A DNA stretch of 64,000 nucleotides from Ostrinia nubilalis (GCF_963855985.1 NC_087117.1:4909001-4973000); one strand, 5' to 3'; counted from the first letter of the stretch, positions 32,201 through 37,380 are shown. A program made the numbers and translations. Notes: generated by a model not told the origin, from the sequence alone.

Positions 32201-34336
32201 GTAGATCCCTTTTATTATAATGCTCTAGATTTTTTAGTAGGTCATAATAAGGGAAGAAATAAATGGTGGACGCACAGGGTGACAAATAAACCAATTACAG
32301 AGTTCTATTCATTCGCTGTGCGTTCGATTTGTTGCTTCACTTAAGCAAGAATCGTTTGTGAATACGGGTGTCATTATTGAGTATGTATTTTTAAACAAGC
32401 GCCTTTACCTTGTCCTATTTGTCAATATTTACGCCTGTGGTCTTAACAACAAAAATATCGTTCAGCCAAATGACGTCCACTGCTGGACAAAGGCCTCCTC
32501 CAAATCTTTCCACAACAACCGGTACTGCGCTGCCCGCTTCCGGGTGCTTCTCGCGACCTTTACCAGATCGTCGGTCCACCTAGTGGGAAGCCTACACACA
32601 CTACGTCTTAAGGTGGCTTTTCAGCTCCAGCGGCCATCAGCTCTAAGAGAGATAAGCCCGGCCTGATGCCACATAAAAAAATATCATATAGAAGAAATAA
32701 TGTCCATATTTTCCCAATTTAAAAAAAACCGACACTTCCAGTTTTTTTTTCATGCAAATCAATTTGTAAATCAAAAATCTTGCCTTAGAGACTCATTGAC
32801 AGCATACATATTAATTAAACCCAATTCTTTGAAAGGAAGAGGTTAATCGACAGTTCATTGAATAATAACTACGTAATATTGAATGGGCAATTTGAATACA
32901 GTTGACAACGCGTCAAACGACCACAAAATGACATACTTCGAACCTTAGAACAAAGATTTTAAGCTTCAATATCCATTGGGGAAAATAAATGTTGGTTTTA
33001 TTTGCTGTTGACTGTACGCAGACACATTAAATTTTAAGTATAGTTCGCGTCAATAGTCTGTGTCCATACAGCAAACCATTTAAGGACATAGCAGACTTAT
33101 CAACTCGGAAATGGATCAACGTATCGCCTTTCGGGAGCTGTCATCGCCTATCGCACGCTGTCAATCGCGAGGCGAGGCGTTTACGGTGCGGATAAGTGTG
33201 CGTTTCAGTATAGAGTATCATCAAAGAATACCTACTGACCGCCTTACCGATCCCTTTCCGGGTTGATAAGTGTGCTACGTCCTTTAAATTTTAAGTATAG
33301 TTCGCAATAGTCTGTGTCAATATAGCAAACCATTTGGTTTGACAACCATTGACATAGCATTGTGGTTCCGGCATAGTCGAAACGTAGGTATAGTCCCACG
33401 ATTCTGAAACGTCAAGTGGCAAAAATCGAAACTAACCCAGCAATGATAGTAGCGCCCTCCTATTAAATCTTACTAATATTATAAATGCCTAAGTTTGTAT
33501 GGATGTCTGGATGTTAACATGTTTGTTACTCTTTCACGCAAAAACTACTGAACGGATTTTGATGAAACTTTACAGTATTATTGGTTATAACCCAGAATAA
33601 CATATAGACTATCAATTATGACGATCTGTGACAAACTAAATTTCACGCGGGTGAAGCCGCGGGCAAAAGCTAGTACCAATTATATTATTGACATCATGAT
33701 ATCAATTTAACATTGTATGTGCTTTATGTGTTTTATATCATTTTTGTCCTATCTCTGTTGGGCAATTTGGCATAGCAACGTATATCCTTAAATAAATAAA
33801 ATAAAATAAATAAAATAAAAAAATATTTCTTTTTATTTACATTTATCAGTCGAAATTGTTTAGATTACATACAAAGAGACTCTACATATTTAATTTATTT
33901 TTTGGGTTCCATGAGAATAAGAACTAAATGACTTAATTTTAAAGGAGCTGATTGATTAATTTTCATGATTTCAAAGTAATAGCAGCAATGGGTTTGCGGG
34001 TTTTTGAGATATTTTTTTTAAGTTGTGTAACTGAAATTATCTCTATCACTACATAGGATAAAACAAAGTCGCTTCGCTGTCTGTCTCTATGTATGCTTGT
34101 ATGCTTAGATCTTTAAAACTACTCAACGGATTTTGATGCGGTTTTTTTAATAGATAGAGTGATTCAATGGGAAGGTTTATAATATAAAAACATATTATGA
34201 ATAAAACATGCATATTATAGAAGAGAAAAGCCCAGAAATTTCACCGTGCAAAGCTGGGGCGAGCCGCTATTGTAAACAATATAAATCGAAAAACACTTAC
34301 TTGATGAATAGTAATTACTCCGGTCTGTTGGGTCAT
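2091..34336 (-). CDS. PANK: Pantothenate kinase (PANK/fumble), 10 exons, 3' end outside window
   Basis: The enzyme phosphorylates pantothenate with ATP, the first and regulated step of coenzyme A synthesis. Ten minus-strand exons join in phase: 34336-34301, 28392-28313, 25910-25789, 24865-24687, 20603-20430, 19252-19109, 14998-14847, 11768-11592, 2880-2745, 2206-2091 (about 438 codons so far). Family landmarks in order are [16 protein letters not shown] (exon 4), [12 protein letters not shown] with the catalytic glutamate in the FEED stretch (exon 5), [17 protein letters not shown] (exon 6), [14 protein letters not shown] (exon 7), [15 protein letters not shown] and [12 protein letters not shown] (exon 8), [20 protein letters not shown] (exon 9) and [20 protein letters not shown] (exon 10). 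The final exon of animal PANKs (normally beginning YFGAVG) is not seen and should lie left of base 1. Exons 3-10 are secure from family similarity; exons 1-2 rest on splice sites and phase. Six exons are followed by truncated tandem copies. Confidence 0.93.
2415..2565. mobile_element. MITE with CGCCCGTATTCACAAAC ends
   Basis: The ~145-bp element has inverted termini CGCCCGTATTCACAAA / TTTGTAAATACGGGCG and lies in PANK intron 9, about 180 bp from exon 9. Other copies are at 39389-39525, 52925-53071 and 62831-62967, with a half copy at 32265-32370. Confidence 0.8.
2745..2880 (-). CDS. PANK: PANK exon 9
   Basis: The acceptor is TCCCCAG|CTTCGG and the donor is GAGAGG|GTAAGT. It encodes [20 protein letters not shown] then [17 protein letters not shown] and ENIER (45 residues). 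[22 protein letters not shown] is a strongly conserved block of animal PANKs. The first base completes a serine codon begun in exon 8. It is a single-copy exon. Confidence 0.95.
2921..3138. repeat. Fold-back MITE, copy 2 (complete)
   Basis: Two ~95-bp arms (TTTTGTCCAATGACCCCAAG outward, rich in CGCTCGCGCGTAATTATATT) face each other across a short GC-rich centre, giving one long hairpin. It lies 40 bp upstream (in PANK orientation) of the exon 9 acceptor. Confidence 0.88.
3139..4520. other. PANK intron 8 sequence, no gene
   Basis: 3625-3954 is a mosaic of two dispersed repeats. 3630-3720 matches the 'GCAACTCCTGTGTAGCCAGG' repeat also at 29655-29870, 31555-31680 (reverse) and 40595-40810. 3810-3950 matches the 'GTGAATGTCAGAAGTGTCAG' repeat of 7960-9100. 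Nothing else is recognised. Confidence 0.6.
4521..4707. mobile_element. 187-bp palindromic MITE, ATGAGGGTTTTCGCGATTG ends
   Basis: The arms ATGAGGGTTTTCGCGATTG / CAATCGCGAAAACCCTCAT continue inward through CAATACGTAGACG and TGGACCTC blocks, so nearly the whole element folds into one hairpin. No coding sequence. Confidence 0.85.
4708..6129. other. PANK intron 8 sequence, no gene
   Basis: No exon-like sequence is seen. 5125-5290 contains facing blocks (CTGTCC...GACAGG.GG / CCCCACTGTC...GGACAG) that look like a decayed inverted-repeat element. The rest is AT-rich. Confidence 0.5.
6130..6375 (+). mobile_element. RTE-type LINE 3' end fragment
   Basis: An open frame encodes the end of an RTE-like ORF2: [16 protein letters not shown], then [20 protein letters not shown], followed by the A-rich CTGAAACGAACGAACGAACG tail. 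Only the last ~80 codons remain. The fragment is antisense to PANK intron 8. Confidence 0.85.
6765..6912 (+). mobile_element. RTE-type LINE 3' end fragment
   Basis: It carries the same ORF2 tail as 6130-6375 ([18 protein letters not shown]..., [15 protein letters not shown]) with a stop where QQW is expected, then an (ATG)n-like tail. It is a short dead copy. Confidence 0.8.
7350..7685. repeat. Two tandem ~170-bp units forming a 143-codon open frame
   Basis: Unit 1 (about 7350-7510) and unit 2 (about 7520-7685) share ATAGGAGTTT, CGTGTCAGATG, GTGCAATATGT(A/G)GG, TATTATAAAAGTGGAAT and CTATTATTATAT-like blocks. The open frame 7353-7784 results from the duplication. Its translation has no recognisable domain, so it is listed as a repeat. 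Confidence 0.6.
7960..9100. repeat. Cluster of dispersed repeats around GTGAATGTCAGAAGTGTCAG
   Basis: The core (ATGACAGGTGAATGTCAG, AAGTGTCAGAACG, AATGTCAAATTACCTGCATG) recurs at about 7965, 8320, 8635, 8800 and 8905. Two ~150-bp stretches, 8345-8500 and 8930-9090, are nearly identical. 8012-8183 is shared with 55447-55621 and ends in (CTTT)n, as a SINE or LINE tail would. Confidence 0.75.
9117..10059. other. PANK intron 8 sequence, no gene
   Basis: It contains a (TTTA)n tract near 9225-9250. Overlapping short open frames on both strands at 9785-10133 have no recognisable domain. Nothing is supported as a gene. Confidence 0.5.
10060..10215. repeat. Degenerate ~30-bp tandem repeat
   Basis: Units of the form AAGGCCTTTATAAACCGTTT follow each other about five times with decay (for example 10090, 10125, 10145, 10200). 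It lies in PANK intron 8. Confidence 0.7.
10590..11590. repeat. C-rich minisatellite between exon 8 and its truncated copy
   Basis: The region is built from CCCCTAAATAGTCCCACC, TACCCCTTAACTCCTC and AAATTACTCCCTGT blocks repeated every ~50 bp. The array is continuous with the intron start of exon 8 and carries the truncated exon copies at 10802-10911 and 11418-11438, so it seems to have grown with them. On the PANK transcript it reads as a G-rich tract. Confidence 0.8.
10802..10911 (-). pseudogene. Truncated copy of PANK exon 8
   Basis: About 110 of 177 nt are present: [20 protein letters not shown] through GLPGDLVAS followed by the donor CAG|GTGAGA. The 5' 67 nt (LGGGTFLG...) and the acceptor are missing, so it cannot be spliced in as a normal internal exon. 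A further 21-nt scrap with the same donor lies at 11418-11438. Confidence 0.9.
11592..11768 (-). CDS. PANK: PANK exon 8 (complete copy)
   Basis: The acceptor is AATTCCAG|CTTAGG and the donor is AGCAG|GTGAGA. It encodes [15 protein letters not shown], then [20 protein letters not shown] and [19 protein letters not shown] (58 residues plus shared codons). [16 protein letters not shown] is the glycine-rich nucleotide-binding segment conserved in animal PANKs. Confidence 0.95.
12018..12070 (+). mobile_element. RTE-type LINE 3' scrap
   Basis: CTTTGTCCAGCAGTGGACGT plus CATTTGGCTGAAACGACGAC matches the extreme 3' end of the RTE family. Confidence 0.65.
12210..12380. mobile_element. Lep1-like Helitron fragment
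   Basis: It reads GTAACTCGTCTGTCTGTCAC, TTTCACGCCTAAACCACTGA, ACCGATTTTGATGGAATTAG and ...CCCGGGAAAGGACATAGGAT, a very common lepidopteran Helitron-like repeat. It lies inside the exon 7 array; a second, longer copy is at 13912-14113 in an equivalent position. Confidence 0.75.
12635..12837. repeat. Fold-back MITE, copy 3
   Basis: It is a complete hairpin with CTAAAGTCCGGTCGCCGAGC / GACCGGACTTTAG ends, between two truncated exon 7 copies. Confidence 0.85.
13033..13172. repeat. Fold-back MITE, copy 4 (one arm mostly deleted)
   Basis: The left arm is intact (TATAGTCTGGTCCGTGAGCA...), while the right arm is reduced to GAGCGACCAGACTTTAG. Confidence 0.8.
13223..13427. mobile_element. MITE with CAATGAGGGCTATCGTTTT ends
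   Basis: Inverted ends CAATGAGGGCTATCGTTTT / AAAACGATAGCCCTCATTG flank internal blocks GCGCTCACCAGTTGGCGCCA and GTAAGGTCCTGTCACTTGC. A second copy in the opposite orientation is at 25010-25222, and an older copy broken by insertions at about 29187-29975. Confidence 0.85.
13575..13785. repeat. Fold-back MITE, copy 5
   Basis: It is a complete hairpin in the exon 7 array, at the same place in the unit as copies 3, 6 and 7. Confidence 0.85.
13912..14113. mobile_element. Lep1-like Helitron copy
   Basis: It reads from AACTCGTCTGTCTGTCACGC to TTTCACGCGGGCGAAAGCTA/GTA, the typical 3' end of the family. It lies within the exon 7 array. Confidence 0.78.
14266..14467. repeat. Fold-back MITE, copy 6
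   Basis: It is a complete hairpin between truncated exon 7 copies at 14164 and 14502. The right end is changed to GACCGGAATTCAG. Confidence 0.85.
14598..14813. repeat. Fold-back MITE, copy 7
   Basis: It is a complete hairpin just downstream (PANK sense) of the complete exon 7. Confidence 0.85.
14847..14998 (-). CDS. PANK: PANK exon 7 (complete copy)
   Basis: The acceptor is TTGTTCCAG|CCACCA and the donor is CACTAG|GTGAAT. It encodes [20 protein letters not shown], then [18 protein letters not shown] and [12 protein letters not shown] (50 residues plus AG, which joins the C of exon 8 to give Ser). It is the only one of nine copies with an acceptor and the 5' half. Confidence 0.94.
15180..15370. 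mobile_element. Lep1-like Helitron-type repeat
   Basis: ACTAATATTATAAATGCGAA, TTACTCTTTCACGCAAAAAC and ...AAATTTCACGCGGGTGAACG identify it. Sister copies lie at 33474-33675 and 37990-38175 (the latter truncated). Confidence 0.78.
15590..19108 (-). pseudogene. Array of five truncated PANK exon 6 copies in a donor-rich minisatellite
   Basis: Clear truncated copies are 18728-18612, 17960-17844, 17341-17225, 16580-16464 and 15810-15694. Each starts mid-exon at [20 protein letters not shown] and runs through [11 protein letters not shown] to QPGDS plus GTGAGTCTTC. Between them the DNA is a decayed ~75-bp minisatellite that itself resembles the exon's 3' end plus donor (for example 15600-15660 and 17145-17215). 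I count about 24 sites matching GTAAGT, GTGAGT or near variants on the PANK strand, spaced about every 75-150 bp. The coding halves of the copies stay open and nearly identical. Confidence 0.88.
19109..19252 (-). CDS. PANK: PANK exon 6 (complete copy)
   Basis: The acceptor is TCCCCACCAG|GAAGTG and the donor is GACTCG|GTGAGT. It encodes [20 protein letters not shown], then [20 protein letters not shown] and VHRQPGDS (48 residues, phase 0 at both ends). The LDELDxLIxGxLxVD stretch is typical of animal PANKs. Confidence 0.95.
19426..19641. repeat. Fold-back MITE, copy 8 (complete)
   Basis: It is a near-perfect hairpin with CTAAAGCCTGGTCCGTGAGC / GCTCACGGACCAGGCTTTAG ends, in PANK intron 5. Confidence 0.9.
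19687..20297 (-). pseudogene. Truncated copies of PANK exon 5
   Basis: One large copy (20040-19899, 142 of 174 nt, from LHFIRFPT to FEEDFIK) has a weaker donor, GTAATT. Three scraps keep only the last ~15-20 nt, the donor AAG|GTACTATG(T) and the following intron CAGTACT(A/G)TTCC: 20284-20297, 20100-20120 and 19687-19700. All lie downstream of the complete exon 5, spaced ~150-210 bp. Confidence 0.9.
20430..20603 (-). CDS. PANK: PANK exon 5 (complete copy)
   Basis: The acceptor is TTTACCCACAG|ATGGAC and the donor is ATCAAG|GTACTA. It encodes [20 protein letters not shown], then [20 protein letters not shown] and [14 protein letters not shown] (58 residues, phase 0). The FEED glutamate matches the catalytic base position of animal PANKs. 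Confidence 0.95.
20847..20905 (-). mobile_element. RTE-type LINE 3' scrap
   Basis: TTTCAGTCAAATGACGTCCA + CTGCTGGACAAAGGCCTCCC is the reverse complement of the RTE 3' end. It lies in PANK intron 4. Confidence 0.75.
20906..21594. other. PANK intron 4 sequence, no gene
   Basis: A 127-codon plus-strand open frame (21174-21557) has no motif and no splice or promoter context. I see nothing further. Confidence 0.5.
21708..21890. repeat. Fold-back MITE, copy 9
   Basis: The hairpin has the CTAAAGTCCGGTCACCGAGC left end and is shortened at the centre. It directly abuts the last truncated exon 4 copy. Confidence 0.85.
22048..24518. repeat. ATCGAT-rich minisatellite with TATCGATA sites
   Basis: Units of ~25-30 bp such as GACTATCGACATTTCCGACT + ATCAATAGTGA fill the gaps between exon 4 copies (22048-22530, 22651-22776, 23128-23660, 23779-24275, 24395-24518). 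I count 12 exact TATCGATA octamers (near 22070, 22372, 22436, 23144, 23170, 23575, 23634, 23794, 23824, 23977, 24169, 24238) and many CGATA pentamers. In Drosophila TATCGATA is the DREF site and CGATA the BEAF-32 core; binding here is only inference. Confidence 0.85.
22777..22989. repeat. Fold-back MITE, copy 10
   Basis: It is a complete hairpin between truncated exon 4 copies. Its junctions (GACTATGGATATAGTCTGGT and GGGCTTTAGTGAGACTATAT) recur at copy 11, so both derive from one insertion that was later duplicated. Confidence 0.88.
24519..24665. repeat. Fold-back MITE, copy 11 (left arm deleted)
   Basis: It keeps TATAGTCTGGTCCGTG and the right arm, and lacks most of the left arm. It lies 22 bp from the donor of the complete exon 4. 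Confidence 0.85.
24687..24865 (-). CDS. PANK: PANK exon 4 (complete copy)
   Basis: The acceptor is TTCCTTCCAG|CAATGC and the donor is TTGCAG|GTTCAT. It encodes (P)[20 protein letters not shown], then [20 protein letters not shown] and [19 protein letters not shown]. [16 protein letters not shown] is the N-terminal ATP-binding motif of eukaryotic PANKs. It is the only one of seven copies with the acceptor and the motif. Confidence 0.96.
25010..25222. mobile_element. MITE with CAATGAGGGCTATCGTTTT ends (second copy)
   Basis: It is the reverse-oriented relative of 13223-13427, with the same internal CAGTTGGCGCCACTGT and GACAGGACCTTACTCTACAG blocks. It lies in PANK intron 3. Confidence 0.85.
25585..25785 (-). 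mobile_element. RTE-type LINE 3' end fragment
   Basis: The minus strand encodes [20 protein letters not shown] then [19 protein letters not shown] and a stop, the terminal part of the RTE-like ORF2. It ends only a few bases from the exon 3 donor. Confidence 0.85.
25789..25910 (-). CDS. PANK: PANK exon 3
   Basis: The acceptor is TATATTTCAG|GAGTAA and the donor is GCACCTC|GTAAGT. Read in phase 2 it encodes [16 protein letters not shown], then [20 protein letters not shown] and NNAP. The last base joins exon 4 as a proline codon, leading directly into [10 protein letters not shown]. The two methionines at 25861 and 25834 are alternative starts. If translation starts at 25861 the upstream exons are leader. 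The basic, Ser/Pro-rich N-terminus is unlike the catalytic core and is probably a variable regulatory or targeting extension. Confidence 0.85.
26010..26270. mobile_element. Palindromic MITE with GGCGGAGTAGTGCGGAGATG arms
   Basis: TTTCCAAAGAGGCGGAGTAG + TGCGGAGATGTGCGG faces CCGCACATCTCCGCACTGCT + CCGCTCTTCTTC across ~110 bp. Mirror-image 70-codon open frames on both strands are by-products. Confidence 0.8.
26271..27735. other. PANK intron 2 sequence, no gene
   Basis: It holds two short hairpins: 27175-27232 (arms TGGACTTTCATATTTCAT) and 27519-27575 (arms AAAATCTACTTGGCAT). TATCGATA occurs at 26405, 26452 and nearby CGATA sites. No exon is recognised. Confidence 0.55.
27736..27879 (-). pseudogene. 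Scraps of PANK exon 2 (end plus donor), two copies
   Basis: Two short copies keep the exon 2 end ACTTTGACCAG and its donor: 27736-27748 followed by GTTTGTACAACCTTAC, and 27869-27879 followed by GTATGTACAACATTAC. Both continue into the same intron sequence (CTTACCCTCT...CTGCAGTC) as the complete exon. They lie downstream in PANK sense, as in the larger arrays. Confidence 0.7.
27885..28090. mobile_element. Lep1-like Helitron copy
   Basis: It runs from ATAAATGCGAAAGTAACTCT through CCCGGTAAAGGACATAGGAT to CCACGCGGGCGAAGCTGCGG / GCGGAAAGCTTGTA, the characteristic 3' end. Confidence 0.82.
28093..28265. repeat. Fold-back MITE, copy 12 (shortened)
   Basis: It has the left arm and the right terminal part (GGGGTCATTGGACAAAATTC), with the inner right arm missing. 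It lies in PANK intron 2, 48 bp from the exon 2 donor. Confidence 0.85.
28313..28392 (-). CDS. PANK: Candidate PANK exon 2 (GC-rich, Cys/Arg-rich)
   Basis: The acceptor is TTTTGTCCACAG|ATGCGT and the donor is TGACCAG|GTTTGT. It encodes [20 protein letters not shown] then PLPTLT and AG. The 80-nt length converts phase 0 (end of exon 1) to phase 2, exactly what exon 3 needs to stay open; direct joining of exon 1 to exon 3 would stop at once. It is far more GC-rich than its surroundings, and its end plus donor is duplicated downstream like the other amplified exons. It contains its own in-frame ATG, so it could also hold the start codon. No motif is recognised beyond the three cysteines. Confidence 0.6.
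29187..29975. mobile_element. Nested old MITEs in PANK intron 1
   Basis: Remnants of the CAATGAGG...CTATCG family (29187-29215, 29530-29650, 29878-29975) are interrupted twice. 29215-29335 is a GCCCAGAA.AGACGGTGAAA family MITE plus other sequence. 29655-29870 is the GCAACTCCTGTGTAGCCAGG repeat. Confidence 0.65.
29976..31017. other. PANK intron 1 sequence, no gene
   Basis: It includes a (CTTT)n tract at 30205-30230. Repeat pieces near 30890-31000 (CATTGCTGGACTAAGGACTT) recur at 31215-31320 and flank the LINE fragment 31022-31213. No exon is seen. Confidence 0.5.
31022..31213 (+). mobile_element. LINE ORF C-terminal fragment with zinc-knuckle-like motif
   Basis: A 63-codon frame ending in TAA encodes [20 protein letters not shown], then [15 protein letters not shown] and [14 protein letters not shown]. 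The CxCG...MxHxxxCPxCP pattern is the usual C-terminal cysteine/histidine segment of non-LTR retrotransposon ORF2. It is flanked by two copies of an RTE-like 3' sequence. Confidence 0.65.
32265..32370. mobile_element. Half copy of the CGCCCGTATTCAC MITE
   Basis: It ends with AAGAATCGTTTGTGAATACGGGTG, and its other terminus is missing. Confidence 0.65.
32462..32668 (-). mobile_element. RTE-type LINE 3' end fragment
   Basis: TCAGCCAAATGACGTCCACT + GCTGGACAAAGGCC to GATCGTCGGTCCACC is the reverse complement of the RTE ORF2 end (WTDDLVK...QQWTSFG). Confidence 0.82.
32670..33473. other. PANK intron 1 sequence, no gene
   Basis: Two copies of TTAAATTTTAAGTATAGTTC + GCGTCAATAGTCTGTGTC are found near 33028 and 33285, about 257 bp apart, suggesting a local duplication. 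No gene is seen. Confidence 0.5.
33474..33676. mobile_element. Lep1-like Helitron copy
   Basis: It is complete at both ends: ACTAATATTATAAATGCCTA to TTTCACGCGGGTGAAGCCGC / GGGCAAAAGCTAGTA. Confidence 0.82.
33677..34300. other. PANK intron 1 start, no gene
   Basis: It is AT-rich with a (TAAA)n tract at 33795-33830 and a short Helitron-like piece near 34110-34150 (AACTACTCAACGGATTTTGA). No exon is seen. Confidence 0.5.
34301..34336 (-). CDS. PANK: Candidate PANK exon 1 coding part
   Basis: An ATG at 34336 in the context CCAAAATGA, the common insect start context, begins [12 protein letters not shown] and reaches the donor CATCAA|GTAAGT in phase 0. It joins candidate exon 2 in frame. CHMP7 in this window uses the same CCAAAATG context. 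No protein similarity supports these 12 residues. Confidence 0.5.
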
Positions 34337-34650
34337 TTTGGTATAAAAAAATCACTAAACTAATATCACAGGTTGAATAAATATTTTGTCACCACAATAT
34401 CACATTACTAATCTAAATCCAAGTCCCACAAACTCGCTAGGCGTTCCAGATAATATTCTATCACAGTGTCGATTATTTTGTAGAGAAACAAATTGTAGTA
34501 GAGTAATATACACGCGTATTCGATTAGTATTCTGAAATCGTATAACATTAAGCGCGACACGTCCGCTCGGTGACTCGGTCGGGCCGAGAGTGATGATTGA
34601 GTGTTCAAAACACGCGAATGGGTGCGCGTACGCATTTGATAAGCGCAATG
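34337..34650 (-). promoter_or_regulatory. Probable PANK 5' leader / first-exon region
   Basis: Upstream of the ATG at 34336 the minus strand is unique (non-repetitive) sequence. It contains a 75-codon open frame (34635-34408) and an overlapping 82-codon frame (34648-34400), either of which would be upstream ORFs if transcription starts near 34650 or beyond. I see no TATA box and cannot place the start site. Confidence 0.35.
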
Positions 34651-34767
34651 GAGGGATAGGGAGTGGGCTTGCTTCGTATAAACGTGTGCTACTTCAAAAT
34701 GAAAGATATGGAATCAAATATTTTTTATTCGAATAATTTTGGGGCAGAAACGTTTTCGAGGGGTGAC

Positions 34768-34910
34768 CAAAGACGTAGCAGACCCCCGGTGAATCGACGA
34801 TCTGGTGAAGGTCGCGGGAACAACCTAGATGCGGGCGGCGCAGGATCAGTCGTTATGGAAATTCTTGGGGGATGTCCAGCAGTGGATGTCATTTGACTGA
34901 AACGAACGAA
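34768..34910 (+). mobile_element. RTE-type LINE 3' end fragment
   Basis: Remnants of AGACGTAGCAGACCCCC...GATCTGGTGAAGGTCGCGGG and GTCCAGCAGTGGATGTC, then CTGAAACGAACGAA. It lies ~120 bp upstream of the PANK leader region. Confidence 0.78.
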
Positions 34911-35099
34911 TTCAGTTTTGACTTTAGGCGCATTTGTGGACGTCCTTTAGCTAAAATGATGATGATCATAGTGTCATCACTATGAACCAAATAAACAAGG
35001 GTAGCTCTTAATGGGCTCTGTGATTTTTCCTTATCCATCGCTTCGAGAAAAAGGAAATGAAACGCTGGAACAATTTCAGTCACCACTGGTAGGGCAAGC

Positions 35100-35690
35100 T
35101 ATATTTGGGACGTGTATAAGCGCTATGCAAAGGGCCTAAGTACTTAATAAAAGCTTTGAAGCTAGTTGACAGTTATATTTGAGAAAAGCAAGCAAATTAA
35201 GAGGTAGGTACATTCAAAATCTGCAGACAGATATGACCTTGCAGTTTCATTCTTGTCATCAAAAGATTTTGCGCCTTATCATGTTCTGAATATGGAAAAA
35301 TATTGCTTGCATTAAAAAAGTCATGCCTGATTCACACAGCCAACACGCGAGCATGTATGGTCATATCGTGATTCAACACATGGATAAATTAGTGGAATAT
35401 AGAGAGAGGAAGATTTTACTGTCACTGACAATAAAATCTTTTTAATGCACTCTTATATTAGTCATATTACTTTTGCAGATGCCTGAAAAGGTATTAAATC
35501 TAGTAATTAAGGGAAGGGTCTAAGATACTATTATAAACTCTCGAAAAAGAGGCTGTAAATAGTGACTGTGTTTCTAGCGCTGCTTCTTCTCAGCTCTGGC
35601 CTAACTTCTCAGCACTGGCCCACATTGTTGTCGCGAAGCTGTTAAAAATCTTATACTGGGACGTGCAATCTTTAAAAGCAGACTTATTTA
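35100..35690. other. Intergenic, nothing recognised
   Basis: AT-rich sequence with no open frame or known repeat that I can support. Confidence 0.5.
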
Positions 35691-35900
35691 TCATCATCAT
35701 TAGGTCATTTAGTCTCCACTGCAGGAGCACAACCCTCTAATTCACCAGAGGCAAATGGAGGTTACGCTAGCCAGACTGCTTGGGGAGGCCTGATGTTCGC
35801 ATATTTCTCCCTGATCCGCCTATACTCCCTACGCTAGGCAGACTGGTCGGGAATTTCTCCTAGTCACATATTTCTCCCTAAATCGACTCGAATGGGGGGT
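35690..35900. repeat. Dispersed repeat: GTCATTTAGTCTCCACTGCA family
   Basis: It is shared with 38640-38950, about 41970-42115 and 60560-60660, with blocks AGGAGCACAACCCTCTAATT, GAGGCAAATGGAGG and GGGAGGCCTGATGTTCGCAT + ATTTCTCCCT. Probably a LINE or SINE tail. Confidence 0.65.
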
Positions 35901-35960
35901 AGTCACATTCTACCATGCAAGAACCACCCAGCTAAGCAGCTATGCAAAAGCAGGCTTCAT

Positions 35961-36095
35961 TCGTTTCAGCCAAATGACGTCCACTGCTGAACAAAGGCCT
36001 CCCCAAAGATTTCAACAATGACCGGTCCTGCGCTGCCCGCATGCATAAACTTCCCGCGACCTTCACCAGATCATCGGTCCACGTAGCGGTTCAAA
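35961..36095 (-). mobile_element. RTE-type LINE 3' end fragment
   Basis: TTCGTTTCAGCCAAATGACG + TCCACTGCTGAACAAAGGCC to AGATCATCGGTCCACGTAG is the reverse complement of the RTE 3' end. Confidence 0.82.
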
Positions 36096-36099
36096 CTTG

Positions 36100-37205
36100 C
36101 TGATAATAAATTGACTTTATTCTTTATCAAGATCACGCTCGAGCATACTGCGTCTCTATCAACTATGTGATGATAATAGAGATAGCAAGCGACCGGAGGG
36201 TCAACCGGCGAGAAATTGCAATTAGCCTGAACTCTGGTTTCCTCGTGATACGATAATGACCGCAGTGATTTATCTGTAGTAGGTTTATAGGTCTGGATGT
36301 AGACTTGAGTCCAAGACTGATGGACTTATACCTAGCTTTTGACCGCGATTTCGCCTGCAGGAATTTCGGTACAGAAAATTTATTAAGATATTCTTCAAAG
36401 CTTCTTTGTCGTTATGGGTTTTTTTTCTTCATTTTCTTTGAGGCGCACCTAATGAAGCGCACTTAAACTATTCCTCGAAGCGCACCTATCTTTACTAAGG
36501 TGAATAAAATGCACCAGGGAAACATAAAATAGGTGCGCTTCGAGGAATACCTAGTTTATCGAGAGCGTGTCCCCTTTCCAACCCCCTCTCTTCCCGTCCC
36601 TATCAGCATTATTTTGATGTTTTATGTCCTCTTCTTGAGAAATGATTTGTTTCCCCAAACAAACTTGCACACGGGGAGTGTGGATCCCTCAGGGCATAAT
36701 TTTTGGTCCATAACAAATTTCATCCAAATCAGTTCACCGGTTATTTATGCTCCATACTTTCATCCCCTTAAAGGATAAAATCTGGGATAAAATCTTTCAT
36801 CGATCATTGATGCCCCATACAAACTTTCAACAACTTAAATGATGATTTCTGGGATAAAAAATATCCTATGTAATTGTCTGGGACTCGAAACTTTTGTTGG
36901 TCTCTCTCTACATAAGAAATATCAGATTGTTTTTCTTATTAAGTTCTTACAACAAAAGAACTAACTTTACCCTTTGGCTTTATAATATTACTTAATATGA
37001 TGACCTCCGACGTATGAAATCTGACACCTAAGTATGACGTCAAACTAAACATTTACTGTGAATTATGGTTGTTTTAAGCCATCAGTAAGTAAATAAAAAC
37101 CATTAAAATAACGTCTAGAACAAAAAAACGGAAAAACACTGGACTATGTTTCTAAATGTTTAAAATAAACTTTAAATACATTAAAAAAACTAGTGACGTC
37201 ATAAG
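36100..37205. other. Intergenic, no gene
   Basis: An inverted pair AGGAATAGTTTAAGTGCGCTTCATTAGG-like / GAAGCGCACCTATTTTATG-like occurs around 36440-36550. 36640-36900 resembles decayed Helitron-type repeat (TGTCTGGGACTCGAAAC). No exon is seen. Confidence 0.45.
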
Positions 37206-37211
37206 CTTGTC

Positions 37212-37380
37212 TTTTCCTTAAGCCTAGGCATATACCACCGATTTTTTGTCGGCCGATAGTTTAGTCGGGCAGTTAATCAGTATGGGCATGTATGGAAGTG
37301 CGCACATTACACAGTTTGATTCTTCATACAAATTAGAATCGGGGCCAACAATCGGCCGACCAAAAATCGGTGGTCTGTTT
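37212..37380. mobile_element. MITE with CACCGATTTTT(G)GTCGGCCGAT ends
   Basis: The ~170-bp hairpin-forming element has ACCACCGATTTTTTGTCGGC facing GGCCGACCAAAAATCGGTGG. A diverged, reverse-oriented copy is at 42515-42665. Confidence 0.8.
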
